The notes under the pieces are model-generated. The model ran no database searches, was not told the DNA's origin, and saw only the letters and a program-made list of their open reading frames with translations. Both the position numbers and the translations under genes were made by a program. A DNA stretch of 64,000 nt from Leishmania mexicana MHOM/GT/2001/U1103 (taxonomy: Eukaryota > Euglenozoa > Kinetoplastea > Trypanosomatida > Trypanosomatidae), in NCBI RefSeq assembly GCF_000234665.1, contig NC_018338.1, positions 970,084 to 1,034,083 on the forward strand, read 5' to 3'. This document shows, one piece after another, positions 1-10,568 of this stretch. Numbering within the stretch: the first letter of the stretch is position 1; every line of letters starts with the position of its first letter.

Positions 1-1959
1 TACCGTCTCTGTGCTCTTCCAATGACTAACCTCTCAACACCATGACGAAGAAGCGCTTGCAGCAGTGTCTTTTCCTATTGTCGAACCGACCTTGTTCGTC
101 GCCGCGTTGTCTATCTTCTTCTCTTGGGTCTCCAACCCCCCCCACCTCTCTCTCCTCTGCCCTTTTGTAAGTCATTCGTGAACGCTTGTCACCTCTCGGG
201 CGCATCGGCTACCGCTACTGCTGCCTGTCCCTCTTCCGCATTCGGCTTCCTCTGTATCTCTTTCTCTGTCACACGACAAGAGCGCTAATAACCCTGCGAA
301 CAAGAAGCAGCGGTATCGCACACGACGGCGCCACCACTGGGAGGCGTCGCAGAGTGTCGTTATTCCCCCCTTTGCACACAAGCACTCGTTCTCCCCACGT
401 ACATCTCCACTGTAAACCGTTCCTCCCCTACGAGGCAGCTGGTCTACATAATATCTCTCTCTATATGCATACACATGTATACAAGGAGAGACTAGCGAAC
501 GCAGTCACATCTGCTTGTCTTCTTCTTTTTTTTCGGGTTGCTGTTTGACAGGAAATTGTAACGTAAATCGATCATTTTTTTGCTGCTGTTGGTGCTCTCT
601 CTTCAAAAGATTCTCTTCGGCTCTGTGCCTCTGCCTCTGTCCTCTTCACGACTCACTCCCGCACGACCCACCACGGGAGAAGTTGCTCTCTCGTACCAGC
701 CCTCTCTCTTTTTTGCTTTCCCTGTTGTTGTTTTCTCCTTTGCTGATTTTCGCTCTCACCCATCCCGCCTCGGCCACTCTCGTGTGTACGCGTGCTCGTG
801 CGTGTTCTCCCTTTTGTTGTTTTTCTTTTTTTTGGCGTTTAACGCTTTGCATGTGAACAGAAACAAAGTAAAAAAAAGCAAAAAAAAAACGAATCGACGC
901 CACATAAATTAGCTGCCCTCCTCCTCCTCCTTTTCCCCCATCTCTTCTCCTTTGGGTTCCCTTTCATTCTGTCCTTTCCTAAGCCGTTTCTTCTCGTTCT
1001 TGTTTCCCCCTTTTTCTTGTGTGTGTGTGTGTACAAATTTCTTCTCGTGGTGTGCCCAGCGCTTTCTGTCTTTCCAACTCTCCTGCTCCCCCCTTCCCTC
1101 CCCTTCCCCTCCGCACCACTCTTCACGACCGAGCACCCGCCATCATTTTCTTTCACGTCGATTTTTATGTTTTTGTGTTTCGGGGGGTTTCTCGCGTGAC
1201 GTCAGCGGCGGTGTCTTTGTCGTGCTGCGAAACGACTTTCTGTTTTTTTTTTATTGAGCTGAGGCGCTCTTTTGTTGCTCTTGTTCGCTTTCCCCAGTCG
1301 GAATCCGCCTTTTTTTTGCATTTGCCCCGTCAACTCCCCGCCGCACTGTCCACATCTGCGAGATCCATTTTCTTGCTGGACGCGACGGCGGCACAAGCCG
1401 CGTCAGATATTTCATTTCGGTTGCTTGTCTCGTTTGCGCCGACCCTTCTCTGCGATACTGTGCGGTGGGCTCGCTCCCTCTCTGGCGGACAGTTGTTTGG
1501 TTGCTCCAAAGAGTCGTGTTCCATCTTTGTTTCTCGTTGTCAAGATTTGTATCTTTTCTTTGGCTTCTATTTACCTCTCTCTGTACGTGGTAAGGGCTCT
1601 CCCGTGTCCCCCCGTCCGTGCGACTGGTGGCTCTAAAGGTTTCTTGGGCGTATTGTCGTGTCGTTTTTTTTTTTCTGCGGGGAGGGGGAGGGGCGTTGTC
1701 TTAAGGTGTTTGACCCAACTCAGAGGAAACAACTGTAAGAACAACAAGGGCGGCCACCGCGCTGCTTCTCTTGAGTAGTCTGTGGCGGGCTCTCAGCTGA
1801 GCTTTTCTTTGTCCCCTTCGTTAACGCCGCGGTCTCTTTCCAGCGGTTACGCGCACACAGAGCATCACAAGAAGCGGCGACTCCGCAACGGCACTGCCGA
1901 CGTTGTGCTCTTTTTTTTCCATTCTCTCTGTCTGTACGTCACTCGACTAAACAAACAAA
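1..1959. other. Gene-free, pyrimidine-rich leader region
   Basis: No convincing coding region is seen. The + strand is rich in T and C, with many T runs (for example near 570, 820 and 1240) and a short TG repeat at about 1019-1032. This is the composition expected of trypanosomatid intergenic sequence on the transcribed strand: the 3' UTR of a gene left of the window, then the splice-acceptor region and 5' UTR of the P450 reductase. The open frames present have no recognisable domain and are low-complexity translations of pyrimidine-rich DNA. Confidence 0.6.
1664..1684 (+). promoter_or_regulatory. Candidate spliced-leader acceptor for P450 reductase
   Basis: An 11-base T run at 1664-1674 is followed by the first AG at 1683-1684. 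This would give a 5' UTR of about 275 bases before the start codon at 1960. A later T run at about 1911-1918 has no AG before the start codon, so it cannot serve as an acceptor for this start. Not tested against mRNA. Confidence 0.4.
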
Positions 1960-4461
1960 ATGGCGCAAAAGCGGTACGTGGCCCTGGCAGGAGCCTTGGT
2001 GCTTGGCGCCACCTCCGCGGTGCTTCTGATGCGACAGTGGAAAGTGCAGCGCGAGCGCCGCGAGTTCGCAGAGCGGTACGCGAAGCAGATAAAGGCGGCT
2101 CGTGAGGCGCATGCCCAGTCCTTGAACGGTGGCAGTGCCTCGCAGGACTCAGCGGACATTAGCGACGCCGACTTCGATGATGAGGCTGCGACCGTGAAGG
2201 TTATCTACGGCAGCGAGTCTGGCAATGCCGAGGGACTGGCGAAGGGTTTCGTCATGACACTGCGCGACCGCGGCGTCCAGGCCGCGCTCATCGATCCTAG
2301 CCGGTGGGCGTACATGGAGGACTACTTGTACCACAACAAGCGCAACGTGCCGCTGTTTCACCCCATCAACGGGGCATCCACCAACACCAGCGCCGCCGGG
2401 AAGGAGAGTCGCAAGACTTCAGAGGAAGCGAACAGATCACGTCCGCCGTTGGTGTACATCTTCATTGTTGCAACTGCTGGTGAGGGCGAACCGACCGGTA
2501 ACTTCATGGCTCTCTTCCAAGAAATGCAGTCGGCGGTGAGGCGAGCTACCACAGCCAAGGCACCTGCCCCGTCCAGTGCTGTCACCACAGGTGCCGCGCC
2601 GTCGTCGGCTACCGAGGCGGCACCATTCAAGAACATCTACTACGCAGTGTTCGGACTCGGTGACAGCTCCTACAAGTACTACTGCCGCTCCGCCACCGAC
2701 ACGAACACTCTCCTCAAGAAGGGTGGGGGCATCAACGTGCATCGTGTCGGCTTTGGCGACGCCCGCTACGGCATGCAGGAAGACGTCTTCGATGAATGGC
2801 AGGAGAAGGTGATGCTTGCGCTGGAGGAGAAGTGTGGGCTGGAGATGACAACAGGCACGCGTGCGCCGCCAAAGCCCGAGCTGCAGTTCCGCTTCCTGTC
2901 TTCCACCGCAGCGACGACGGCGGCCACCACGTCCACCGTCCCTCAGGCAGGCCCCTGCGGAGCCGCCGAAGGCACCGCAGCGCCATCCGCGACTGTTATC
3001 ACGGACAACGCGGACCCGAACCGCAGCGTTCTCCTGAGAACCGCAACACCGAGCAGCACCGTGGCGGCAGAGAGCACGAGCGCACCGCCCATCTCGCTCC
3101 CGTTTCCGCCGCCACCGGTGCTGCTGGAACCGTCGCTGATGAACCCGACAAGGATCCGCCTCGTAACGAAGACGCAGCTGTCTTCGCCGCGCGACAGTGA
3201 CGGCAGCAGCGTCTACCGCTTCTGCTTTGAGACGGACGGCACCGGCATCTCGTACCAGGCTGGCGACCATCTTGGGATCTTTCCCACGAACCCACCGGAG
3301 ATGGTGGCGCGGTGCGCCAAGGCCCTCTCCATTCCAGCGGGCGAGCTGGAGACACCAGTGGAACTGTGCGAGATAGTGCCATCGCGCGGCATTCTTCGAA
3401 ACGTGCTGCCGGCCCGTGTACCTTTGCGCGTTGTGCTGCAACGCTACGTGGACCTGTGCGGCCGTCCAAAGAAGTCGACCCTGCGCATTCTCGCCAAGTA
3501 CTGTATGGACCCGGTTCAGCAGGAGGCCTTCCTCGAGCTCCTCCGCCTCCCCGCCGAGAAGGAGGCGGAGGAGGCAGCGGCTGCGGGTAGCTGTGCTGCG
3601 TGGAAGCCGAAGAAGCTGCGCACCGTCGTCGACTATCTGGAGAAGTTCCCTAGCTGCTGTTGCATCCCGCTTGGCCACTTCATCGAGGTCATGCCGCGCA
3701 CGCAGCCGCGCTACTACTCCATCGCGTCGGACCGTATGTCTCACGGCACCAAGGTCGAGATTATCGTGCGAGTTCTCGCGGACGGGCTGGCGAGCTCCTA
3801 CCTCGCCCATCGCGTCGAGGAAGGAGACGAGGTGTTTGCGTACGTCCGCATCACCACCTTCCATCTTCCGCAGCGCATTGGAGAGAAGCGACCGGTCCTT
3901 ATGATCGGCCCGGGCACCGGCGCTGCCGCTATGGTAGGGTTTTGCTACAGGAAGGAGGCCCTCATGCGAAAGCAGCCAGCGGCCCTTTACGGCCCGACCG
4001 TTTTCCTCTTCGGTGCGCAGCGTCGCACAACGGAGTACTTTGTGGAGGAGGAGGTCCAGCGCTGGGCGATGGCGCCGACCGAGATGAGGCAATGGGACGC
4101 CGATCACCCGATCTCCCACGCCGGGGTGGCGGCGCGCCGCAGCAAGGCGCACTCGTCGGAGCCACTGCCCACCTCTGTCATCACCACCGTTGATTGCGCC
4201 TTTAGTAGAGATCAAGAGGAGAAGAGGTACGTCACGTCTCTCATTGACAAGCACAAGGATCTCATCTACGAGATGCTCACGAGCACCGCCGGCGGCGGAT
4301 GCCTTGTCTTCTTGTCCGGTGAAGCGTCTGCCATGGCGAAGGACGTGGATCGGGCACTGGTGGCGCTGCTGCAGGACCGCGGAGGCATGACGCGCCTAGC
4401 GGCGCTTGAGTTTTTGCGGCGCATGGAAAGCGACCACCGCTATCTCAAGGATGTGTACTAG
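1960..4461 (+). CDS. NADPH-cytochrome P450 reductase (diflavin reductase)
   Basis: This enzyme passes electrons from NADPH through FAD and FMN to P450s or other haem acceptors, probably at the ER membrane. The 833-residue product has an N-terminal hydrophobic anchor (about residues 7-24). A flavodoxin-like FMN domain follows (VIYGSESGNAEG at 81-92, AGEGEPTGN at 173-181, FGLGDSSYKYY at 231-241). Next come the FAD domain with RYYS at 584-587 and the NADPH-binding segment PVLMIGPGTGAAAMVGF at 645-661. The tail (CAFSRDQEEKRYV at 746-758, CLVFLSGEASAMAKDV at 781-796, RYLKDVY at the end) follows the mammalian CPR order closely. It is longer than the usual 680 or so residues because of Ala/Thr/Ser/Pro-rich inserts near 135-165, 195-222 and 312-388. 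The last residue is Tyr where animal CPR has Trp-Ser. The start is the first Met, directly before the anchor. First gene of the rightward unit in this window. Confidence 0.93.
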   Translation: MAQKRYVALAGALVLGATSAVLLMRQWKVQRERREFAERYAKQIKAAREAHAQSLNGGSASQDSADISDADFDDEAATVKVIYGSESGNAEGLAKGFVMTLRDRGVQAALIDPSRWAYMEDYLYHNKRNVPLFHPINGASTNTSAAGKESRKTSEEANRSRPPLVYIFIVATAGEGEPTGNFMALFQEMQSAVRRATTAKAPAPSSAVTTGAAPSSATEAAPFKNIYYAVFGLGDSSYKYYCRSATDTNTLLKKGGGINVHRVGFGDARYGMQEDVFDEWQEKVMLALEEKCGLEMTTGTRAPPKPELQFRFLSSTAATTAATTSTVPQAGPCGAAEGTAAPSATVITDNADPNRSVLLRTATPSSTVAAESTSAPPISLPFPPPPVLLEPSLMNPTRIRLVTKTQLSSPRDSDGSSVYRFCFETDGTGISYQAGDHLGIFPTNPPEMVARCAKALSIPAGELETPVELCEIVPSRGILRNVLPARVPLRVVLQRYVDLCGRPKKSTLRILAKYCMDPVQQEAFLELLRLPAEKEAEEAAAAGSCAAWKPKKLRTVVDYLEKFPSCCCIPLGHFIEVMPRTQPRYYSIASDRMSHGTKVEIIVRVLADGLASSYLAHRVEEGDEVFAYVRITTFHLPQRIGEKRPVLMIGPGTGAAAMVGFCYRKEALMRKQPAALYGPTVFLFGAQRRTTEYFVEEEVQRWAMAPTEMRQWDADHPISHAGVAARRSKAHSSEPLPTSVITTVDCAFSRDQEEKRYVTSLIDKHKDLIYEMLTSTAGGGCLVFLSGEASAMAKDVDRALVALLQDRGGMTRLAALEFLRRMESDHRYLKDVY

Positions 4462-6486
4462 GCGTCGGCTCCATCGACTTCTGCCTCCCCATTCGGCGGT
4501 CTCCTGTCGCTTGTCTGTGTTTGTGTGCAGATGAGGGCTGCGCAGCTGGGGGGCGCTTTCTGTAACCCCCATCCCTTCCCCTCGCGTGCGTGCTCCGTCG
4601 CCCCAGCTCTTGATTGTTTTATTGGGCTCCCACTTTCATGTTTGTTGGATGCTCCTCACCCACGTGTATGTGTCGCGTGGCCCCTCCTCCATCACTCCCT
4701 GCGGCAGCGTCATCTCTTCATCTGATGTACGCTCCTTTTCCTTTCTTTTCAATCCCTTTCTGTGTTTTATGCTGTCGTGCGGTGGTGTGCGTCCTGCGAT
4801 GGCTGTCTTAGTCTCTTGGTCGCTGTTTCACCTGCGCCTTTGCGCGACGATGGAAGGAACATCGACTTTGTCCCGCTTTGCGTGTCGTCTTCTCCCTTGC
4901 GTCCTCCTTCCCTTTTCCTACGACGGGCGGTCAGGCTAGGTCTTCTCACACAGGTCTCGTGCTTGCTGTTGTACTCCCACTCGACCTGCCAGTGGGGATG
5001 TGCGCATGTATGGCCGTTAATGTGCGTCAGCGCCTACGCTCCACCACCCGCTCACGCATCTGCTTTGCCTCTTCCCTCACCACGCACTCGTGTCGTTATG
5101 TTTCACTTCTGTATCTTTTCTCGCCCCCTTCTCTCTTCTTCCTCGTCTGCCGCATTCTGTCTTCGGGTTTTGCTTTTCCGAGTGATTTCCTTTCCTGCGT
5201 GTGTGTGTGTGTGTCTGCGCGCTCTTCCGCTGCTTCAAGGCCGCAGTCAGGCGACTCCTCTTCCTTCCCTCTGTCCGTCTTCCTCCGCGACCGCGTCGCT
5301 TTGGTGGTCGCCATCGTCCTCCTCGTCAGCTCGTCTCTGTTTTGTTTTTTTGTTCACTGTCGGTACGGTGCGCGTGCGTCTCTCTCCGTGTGTTTCCGAG
5401 TGCGCAGGTGTTGTTGCCTCGTCTCACGACTCCCCTTCTCGGTTATTGCACTCTCTTCTGTTTCAACTTCTCTCAGCAGACGACGCGAGGCAAACGTCAG
5501 CAGCAGCTCGTGTATCCATAAGCAACGGGATGCTACGAGCAGTCTTCGCAGAGTTCAAGCAACGTGGAAGAACATGAGTAGGAAATCGAGTGTATGTGTT
5601 TAGCCTTCTCTGAGCTTGTCCTACTCTCACGGCTTGTGTCTCGCCGCTCCCTGTTGTGCCTTTTTTGTTGTCCATCCTCGTGGCGAGACTGCGGTTGGTC
5701 TCATCGACCATGGGGGGCCCCATTGGCTGCTCCGTTGACCAATCGCCCCTGTTCTCTTCCCTCTTGTTACAGCCACCTTCTTTGCGCTTGTGAATCCCCC
5801 CTCCGTAGCGATGATCATGATGATGATACTGGCGGCGGCAGTCATGCAATCCGCTTTGAGCGATGGCCGTGAGATCACACACGGAAGTACAATAGATACA
5901 CACAGAACGCCAAGGAGGATATGCGAAACAGCATCATCAATATGTGCACGTGCGTTTGTGGTGCTGTTGGCGCTGGTGCCTCGCCGGGCATATCCGCAGA
6001 TCGGGTGCTCTTTTCTTCCTCTCCATCGTTCTCGAATGGTCATCCCACAGCTTGCTGCGAAGCCGTCCGCGAAGGCTGTGGGAGAGCGTCGTCTGGACGC
6101 ATCGTGGGCAGACCTGCGGAGCGCCTCCGTAGCTGGAGTGTTGGTGTGCTTTGAATTCCCTCTTCGTCTCTTTTATGCCTGAGTTGGCTCACAGCAGAAA
6201 TTCAGCAAGTTCGCACCTCGACGACCACACACCATGGCACCTGATTGAGTTTCTGACAGAGTACGGGCGACACGCTGTCTCTCCCTCCCTCCCTCTCTTT
6301 GTTGCACACCATCCAACGACGATAAGTGCCGTAAATTGGACCGTGTGCTCCGCTCCTTTTCATTCTTCTTACTTCTTCCATTTTCGTCGTTGCTGTTCGA
6401 ATTCGAGTGTCATGTACTGATGATAATGTCTCCACGTCCCTTTGTGTTTGTTCGGGCCCGTGGTGCCTCGTTGTTCGTAAGGCTGT

Positions 6487-6488
<2 letters not shown>

Positions 6489-6517
<29 letters not shown>
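6489..6517 (+). repeat. (TG)n microsatellite
   Basis: About 14 uninterrupted TG units lie on the + strand in the gene-free region before the coiled-coil gene. TG repeats on the coding strand are common in Leishmania-group intergenic DNA and may help splice-acceptor recognition; that role is inferred. Confidence 0.9.
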
Positions 6518-7236
6518 CCGCGGGCGTGTGCGGTATCCTTTGTCCACGCGGTTTCCCCGTTTTTCCTTTCTGATGTCTCTGTCGTCGCCACTGCCTGCCT
6601 CTCCGTCCCCCGGCACCTCCTCGACCCAGTCGCTCCACCACGAGAAAGAGAGAATTGGGGACTGGCTCTTCCGCAGTGTCGTTAACCGCCACGTTGGCCA
6701 CGAAATACTCCGAGCAGACGTGAAGTCACAAGGAAAGCAAGTGGAGCCGCAGGCACACCTACGCCTAATCAGCACGCTCTCATTTCGGAGTGTTCTGCGC
6801 ATCGCTTAACCCCCCTCCCTCCCTCCGTGATGCATATGCGCACATCAAAGAAAATGGCGGGCTCAAAAGACGGACATCAGCTCTGCGAAATGCTACAGAC
6901 GACAAGCTGCCCGCGTGCTATCTTTCTCTCTTGCTGTTGCTGATACATATGCTCCACTCGCCTCTATGCCACCTCTTCGCTCGAACGCACCGCGCCTGTG
7001 ACATCCTCAGCGGGTCTGCTTCACACTGTCCTGTGCTTGCTTCTCCTCTGTGCAACCGACAGCGCTTATCGGCACGGACACACACACACACACACGACCC
7101 AGAGAGAGACACGAGATCCTGCTTCTATCGTTGTCTTGTGTCTACACAAAGGGCCATTGCGCTGCAAATTCTTGCTGACACGTTGACGGTGGTGTGTGTG
7201 TGTGTGACGTTCGCTGGCCTATACATTGAAAAAAAA

Positions 7237-7277
7237 TTCCTCCCCTTCTACTCTACAACACCTCCGCATACTGCTAG
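7237..7277 (+). promoter_or_regulatory. Candidate spliced-leader acceptor
   Basis: A pyrimidine tract at 7237-7254 is followed by the first AG at 7276-7277, giving a 5' UTR of about 66 bases before the ATG at 7344. This supports the chosen start of the downstream gene. Confidence 0.5.
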
Positions 7278-7343
7278 CACAGGACGGAAGAGCTGTGCTC
7301 GTGACAGACTTCACAACTTTCGCCAGCGATTTTAGAGATCTCA

Positions 7344-8000
7344 ATGACCTCAGACGACATAGACGCCCTCCGTTCCGAGCTGCTTCGGCAGAAGATCATA
7401 TTCGAGGCGGAGCTGCGCCGCCAGCGTGAGGCGTTTGAGGAGCGGCTTTCACTCATCACCAATGAGCTCGCTGATCGAGAGGCGGATTGCCGCAACCTTC
7501 AGTCGGTTATCACCATCCTCGGCCGCAAAGTGGACGCCATCGCGGAGCAGCGTCAGTACATTGCCGTAGCTCACCGTCCACCTACACCAACGCGCCAGCC
7601 CAGCATTCACGAGAGCCCCTTCCGTCGTGAGACCTCCACTCTCGTGCCGCCACCAAGTAGCAACGGCAATGCGCAAGAACACGAGCGCCTCTCCTCGACG
7701 CTGAAGAGGAGCGGGTCCCGCCGTCCCTCGCCGTCCCTCAACGGGCCGCCGGCGTTTGTGCGGCGCTCCGCCATGCCCATCACCCGGGTCGCGTCTATTA
7801 GTGCCCTCAGCCGTACAAGCAGCCCGCACGTGCATGGACACGCTGCCCGCCCGCTTCTAAGGACAAACACGTCCGCCACCGTGACGAGCGAGGGGAATAG
7901 CAACGGTGAGAAACGTGCGCTGCGGCACCGCCCCGTGTCGAGGCGGCGCACGAGCAGTGTGAGTCACCTCGCGGGCCTCAGGTCTAGAGATGACTGGTAA
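7344..8000 (+). CDS. Hypothetical coiled-coil protein, Ser/Arg/Pro-rich tail
   Basis: The 218-residue product is not recognised. Residues 1-75 are rich in Leu, Glu, Arg and Gln with heptad-like spacing (for example RSELLRQKIIFEAELRRQ near the N-terminus), so a coiled coil is likely. The rest is a disordered-looking Ser/Arg/Pro/Thr tail with many possible phosphorylation sites and clusters of basic residues near the C-terminus. There is no signal peptide or membrane segment. The start is the first Met of the frame, soon after a candidate splice acceptor. GC-rich third codon positions and a clean open frame in the gene direction support it as real. Function unknown; a cytoskeletal or scaffold role would be only a guess. 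Confidence 0.75.
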   Translation: MTSDDIDALRSELLRQKIIFEAELRRQREAFEERLSLITNELADREADCRNLQSVITILGRKVDAIAEQRQYIAVAHRPPTPTRQPSIHESPFRRETSTLVPPPSSNGNAQEHERLSSTLKRSGSRRPSPSLNGPPAFVRRSAMPITRVASISALSRTSSPHVHGHAARPLLRTNTSATVTSEGNSNGEKRALRHRPVSRRRTSSVSHLAGLRSRDDW

Positions 8001-8054
8001 GCGTGCGGGGAATACCAGGATTGCGTGTTGCCTACATGTTTGGAATCAGCAGGC

Positions 8055-8066
8055 GGGGGGGGGGGG
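8055..8066 (+). repeat. G12 homopolymer
   Basis: Twelve consecutive G lie just downstream of the coiled-coil gene, in its presumed 3' UTR. Homopolymers of this kind are prone to length error in sequencing. Confidence 0.9.
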
Positions 8067-9340
8067 CGAATGACGCGCCTCCGTACTGGCCACAAAGGTA
8101 CGGGATCCGTACTGGTCTTTCCTGTCCTCGGCTCGAAACGTGTGGATTGTGTGCCCTGCAGCTGCCGAAGCGCTCATGTTGGCTGAGTCTGATGCTGCTG
8201 TTTGTGTGTGGCGAGGCGTGTGGGAGCAGCCATCGGGGACTTATTAAACCTTTTCTTCCTTCTGTGGTGGCGTCGTGCGCCTCCACCTCATCGGTGCTTG
8301 TTCTCTTCTCTTGCACATACAGTCAAAGAAATGGGGCACGCTCGCAGAGAGCAGCATGTGGGATCACCTCGCGCGTGGAGAGGTGAGAACACGGACACCT
8401 ATCCCTCTCTCCTGGTAGGCGCGGCCTGTGGCATTCGCGTGCCGAAGCACACTGCAAGGTGGTGGTGATGGTGGCTGCCGCTGCTACACATGCTCGTCTG
8501 CATCCCGTTTTCTTTTGTTTTCTTCATCGATTGGCACAGGCCGGAGCGCGCAGGCGAAGTTTGCTTCCTCTCTCGCTTTTCCTCTCTTCGCTCCGCCTTG
8601 TAGAGTGTATCACTTTACTCTGTTTCTTGTGTTGTTGGGTAGAGGCTGTGTTGCCATATCCTTTTCTTCGCGTGTGCTAGTCATAGACGTAGACCGAGCT
8701 TGGGGCGGCTTCTTCGATTCGCGAGACACCCGCCTACCTATGCTTCGGCGAGGACCGTACCCTCTCTGTAATCGTGTTCTTCTGCACCGTACGCACGTGG
8801 CGTCGCTGAGTAGGTTTCCCTACCGTTCTAACAACCTACACGCAATCGGTGAGAAGCGGAGCACGCAAGGAATGGCAGGGTGCGATCTCCTCCGTCGCGT
8901 ACACGTTGCTCAACAACAAGCACGTGCATGCGTGCGCCAAAAAATGGTTGATGGCCACTGGCGACCTTTGCCTCATACCCATTGTGGACACTACTGAGAG
9001 TTCACCGAGGGCACCCTTTATGATGGCTTAGATCTCTGCAGACAACACCGTGTGGGACCCTCCTCTCCGTCCTTTATCATGTACCTCTTCGCCTCCCCTT
9101 CGTCTCGCTCTCCCGCCGCCGCATCGCTCTGATGGACGTGGTACTTCTCCAGGGGGGCCTCACCTTTGTTTTCTTTGTCTCTTGGAGCGCGTCGGTCTTC
9201 GCTCCCTCTCCCTCCAACGCATCACTTGCGCCACTTGCAACGGCGCCTTGCAGAGCGGATAAAGGAATTGTTTTGTGCATGGGTGCTGCGGTGCGTGGTG
9301 GATTGCACTCGTTGACATCGTTACCTGTTCTGCGCTCTAT

Positions 9341-9371
9341 TTCCGGGCTCTTTCCCTTTGCGTATGCCGAG
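9341..9371 (+). promoter_or_regulatory. Candidate spliced-leader acceptor
   Basis: A C/T-rich stretch at 9341-9359 is followed by the first AG at 9370-9371, about 107 bases before the preferred start at 9478. Confidence 0.4.
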
Positions 9372-9477
9372 GAGTTCAGGCCAGCTCGGTGCCACTCGCC
9401 GCTGAGCAGAAGACGCACAGTTTGCCGTTTGTTTGTGTGTGTGTGCGCGTGTGTTTTGATTGGCTGTGTCGTGCACA

Positions 9478-10053
9478 ATGCAGCGACTGTGCCCGAGGGC
9501 CCTGCGGCGCGCCTCTGCGGGCGGTATGGCGCGCCTCGCTGTACCCGTCTCGCACGCGAGCCCCGCGCTTGTGGTGCCGCGTCGAGAGGCTTCGTCGTTA
9601 GAGTCACCTGCGAACGGGTCTGCAGAGGCCAATCGCTCGCCAGCAAAGCCATCCGCAGCTGGCGCGACACAGGCTGCACCAGAGCTGGACGCAGAGGCGG
9701 CAGGGCAGGTGCGGCTTGCGCAGGAGTTGGGCGAGCAGGTCTTCAGTGAGAATACGGAGATCCTGAAGAACATAGCGGTTCGCGGGCTGCGCGCCTTTGT
9801 CATGTGTGCTGTCGGCGTCGCCGCCTTCATGTGGGCGATGAAAAAGAAAAGGCAGGAACGCCAGGTGAATGTACTGCCAGCTGTCGACGCTCCCCGCTCC
9901 GCGCACGCGCAGGGGCATGACGACCCAACGCAGCGGTACTTGCAGGAGATGCGCGGGCTCGGCTTTGATGTGGAGACGTTGGAGGAGGAGCTGGAGCATG
10001 AGCGAGCCGCCAAGGTCGCTGATTCTCAGAAGCTCGCGGGACGGTTGTCGTAA
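9478..10053 (+). CDS. Hypothetical single-pass, probably mitochondrial membrane protein
   Basis: The 191-residue product begins MQRLCPRALRRASAGG, an Arg-rich, acid-free N-terminus typical of a mitochondrial targeting sequence. An Ala/Ser/Pro-rich linker follows, then one hydrophobic segment at about 104-121 (GLRAFVMCAVGVAAFMWAM), a basic cluster KKKRQERQ and an acidic helical tail (DVETLEEELEHERAAK). An in-frame Met six codons upstream (9460) is possible, but the 9478 Met gives the better targeting peptide. No family is recognised. The topology suggests an inner- or outer-membrane protein with a soluble C-terminal helix; the mitochondrial location is inferred from the N-terminus only. Confidence 0.7.
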   Translation: MQRLCPRALRRASAGGMARLAVPVSHASPALVVPRREASSLESPANGSAEANRSPAKPSAAGATQAAPELDAEAAGQVRLAQELGEQVFSENTEILKNIAVRGLRAFVMCAVGVAAFMWAMKKKRQERQVNVLPAVDAPRSAHAQGHDDPTQRYLQEMRGLGFDVETLEEELEHERAAKVADSQKLAGRLS

Positions 10054-10568
10054 TGATGTGATGGATGTCTGTGGCGCGGTGCAGGACATGAAAACAGGCG
10101 CAAAAATGTGGGATGCAAGAGGAGTGGCATCTGTGAATACCCTCCCCTCCCCGAGAGAAAGCGCGGAGGAGGGAGGCGGTAGTGGCCGTGACGGGGGAGG
10201 GCACACCACGTTCTCCGTGGACCTATCGGACCTTCTTCGCTTTCCACTCGATCGCCTGTACGGCATTACGGTGCTCCCTCACACGCCAGTTGGTGGCTCA
10301 CTTCTCCATATGCCGGCTCTGCTTCTCCTTCATATGCCCCCTTTTTCCTTTCGATTGGGGTGGGCATGGCGTTTTGCGTGCATACATCTACTTCACGCAA
10401 CAGCGCGCGCACCTTTCGTACTCTCTCACCTTTTCTGTGCGGTGGCCGCGGATAACGGGTATTCAAGCGCACCCTCTCCTCGAGCGCGCTACCGCGGTGG
10501 CTCTTGAGCGATCACACCCCGCGCCTTCTGCAGCTCCTCTCGCCTCGCCTTCCTGGCTAGCTGGCCAT
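10054..10568. other. Intergenic region before DHHC gene
   Basis: About 515 bases hold the 3' UTR of the preceding gene and the acceptor region of the next. The frame of the DHHC gene stays open upstream to a Met at 10182, but that stretch has no domain features and contains the likely splice acceptor, so it is treated as non-coding. Confidence 0.55.
10412..10467 (+). promoter_or_regulatory. Candidate spliced-leader acceptor for DHHC gene
   Basis: A pyrimidine tract at 10412-10437 is followed by the first AG at 10466-10467. Splicing here would remove the in-frame Met at 10182 and leave the Met at 10569 as first start, with a 5' UTR of about 100 bases. This decides the start of the palmitoyltransferase. 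Confidence 0.5.

Larger units (their letters stand above)
4462..7343. other. Long intergenic region, no convincing gene
   Basis: This 2.9-kb stretch is pyrimidine-rich on the + strand and has two TG microsatellites (5199-5214 and 6489-6517). No open frame shows a family signature. One + strand frame at 5790-6182 (130 codons) starts with a hydrophobic, signal-peptide-like stretch but has no domain after it, so it is not called. The most likely content is the long 3' UTR of the P450 reductase plus the splice-acceptor region of the next gene. Confidence 0.55.
8001..9477. other. Intergenic region, nothing convincing
   Basis: A 1.5-kb gap between two + strand genes. It holds a run of 12 G at 8055-8066 and scattered pyrimidine tracts. 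Several open frames exist (for example 8428-8997 and 9132-9749 on the + strand), but they lack any domain and the second overlaps the next gene in another frame. Confidence 0.55.

Noticed and set aside
2437..4254. Long - strand frame (605 codons) opposite the P450 reductase
   Set aside because: It is antisense to a clear gene, is rich in Arg, His and Gly as expected of a GC-rich shadow frame, and has no domain.
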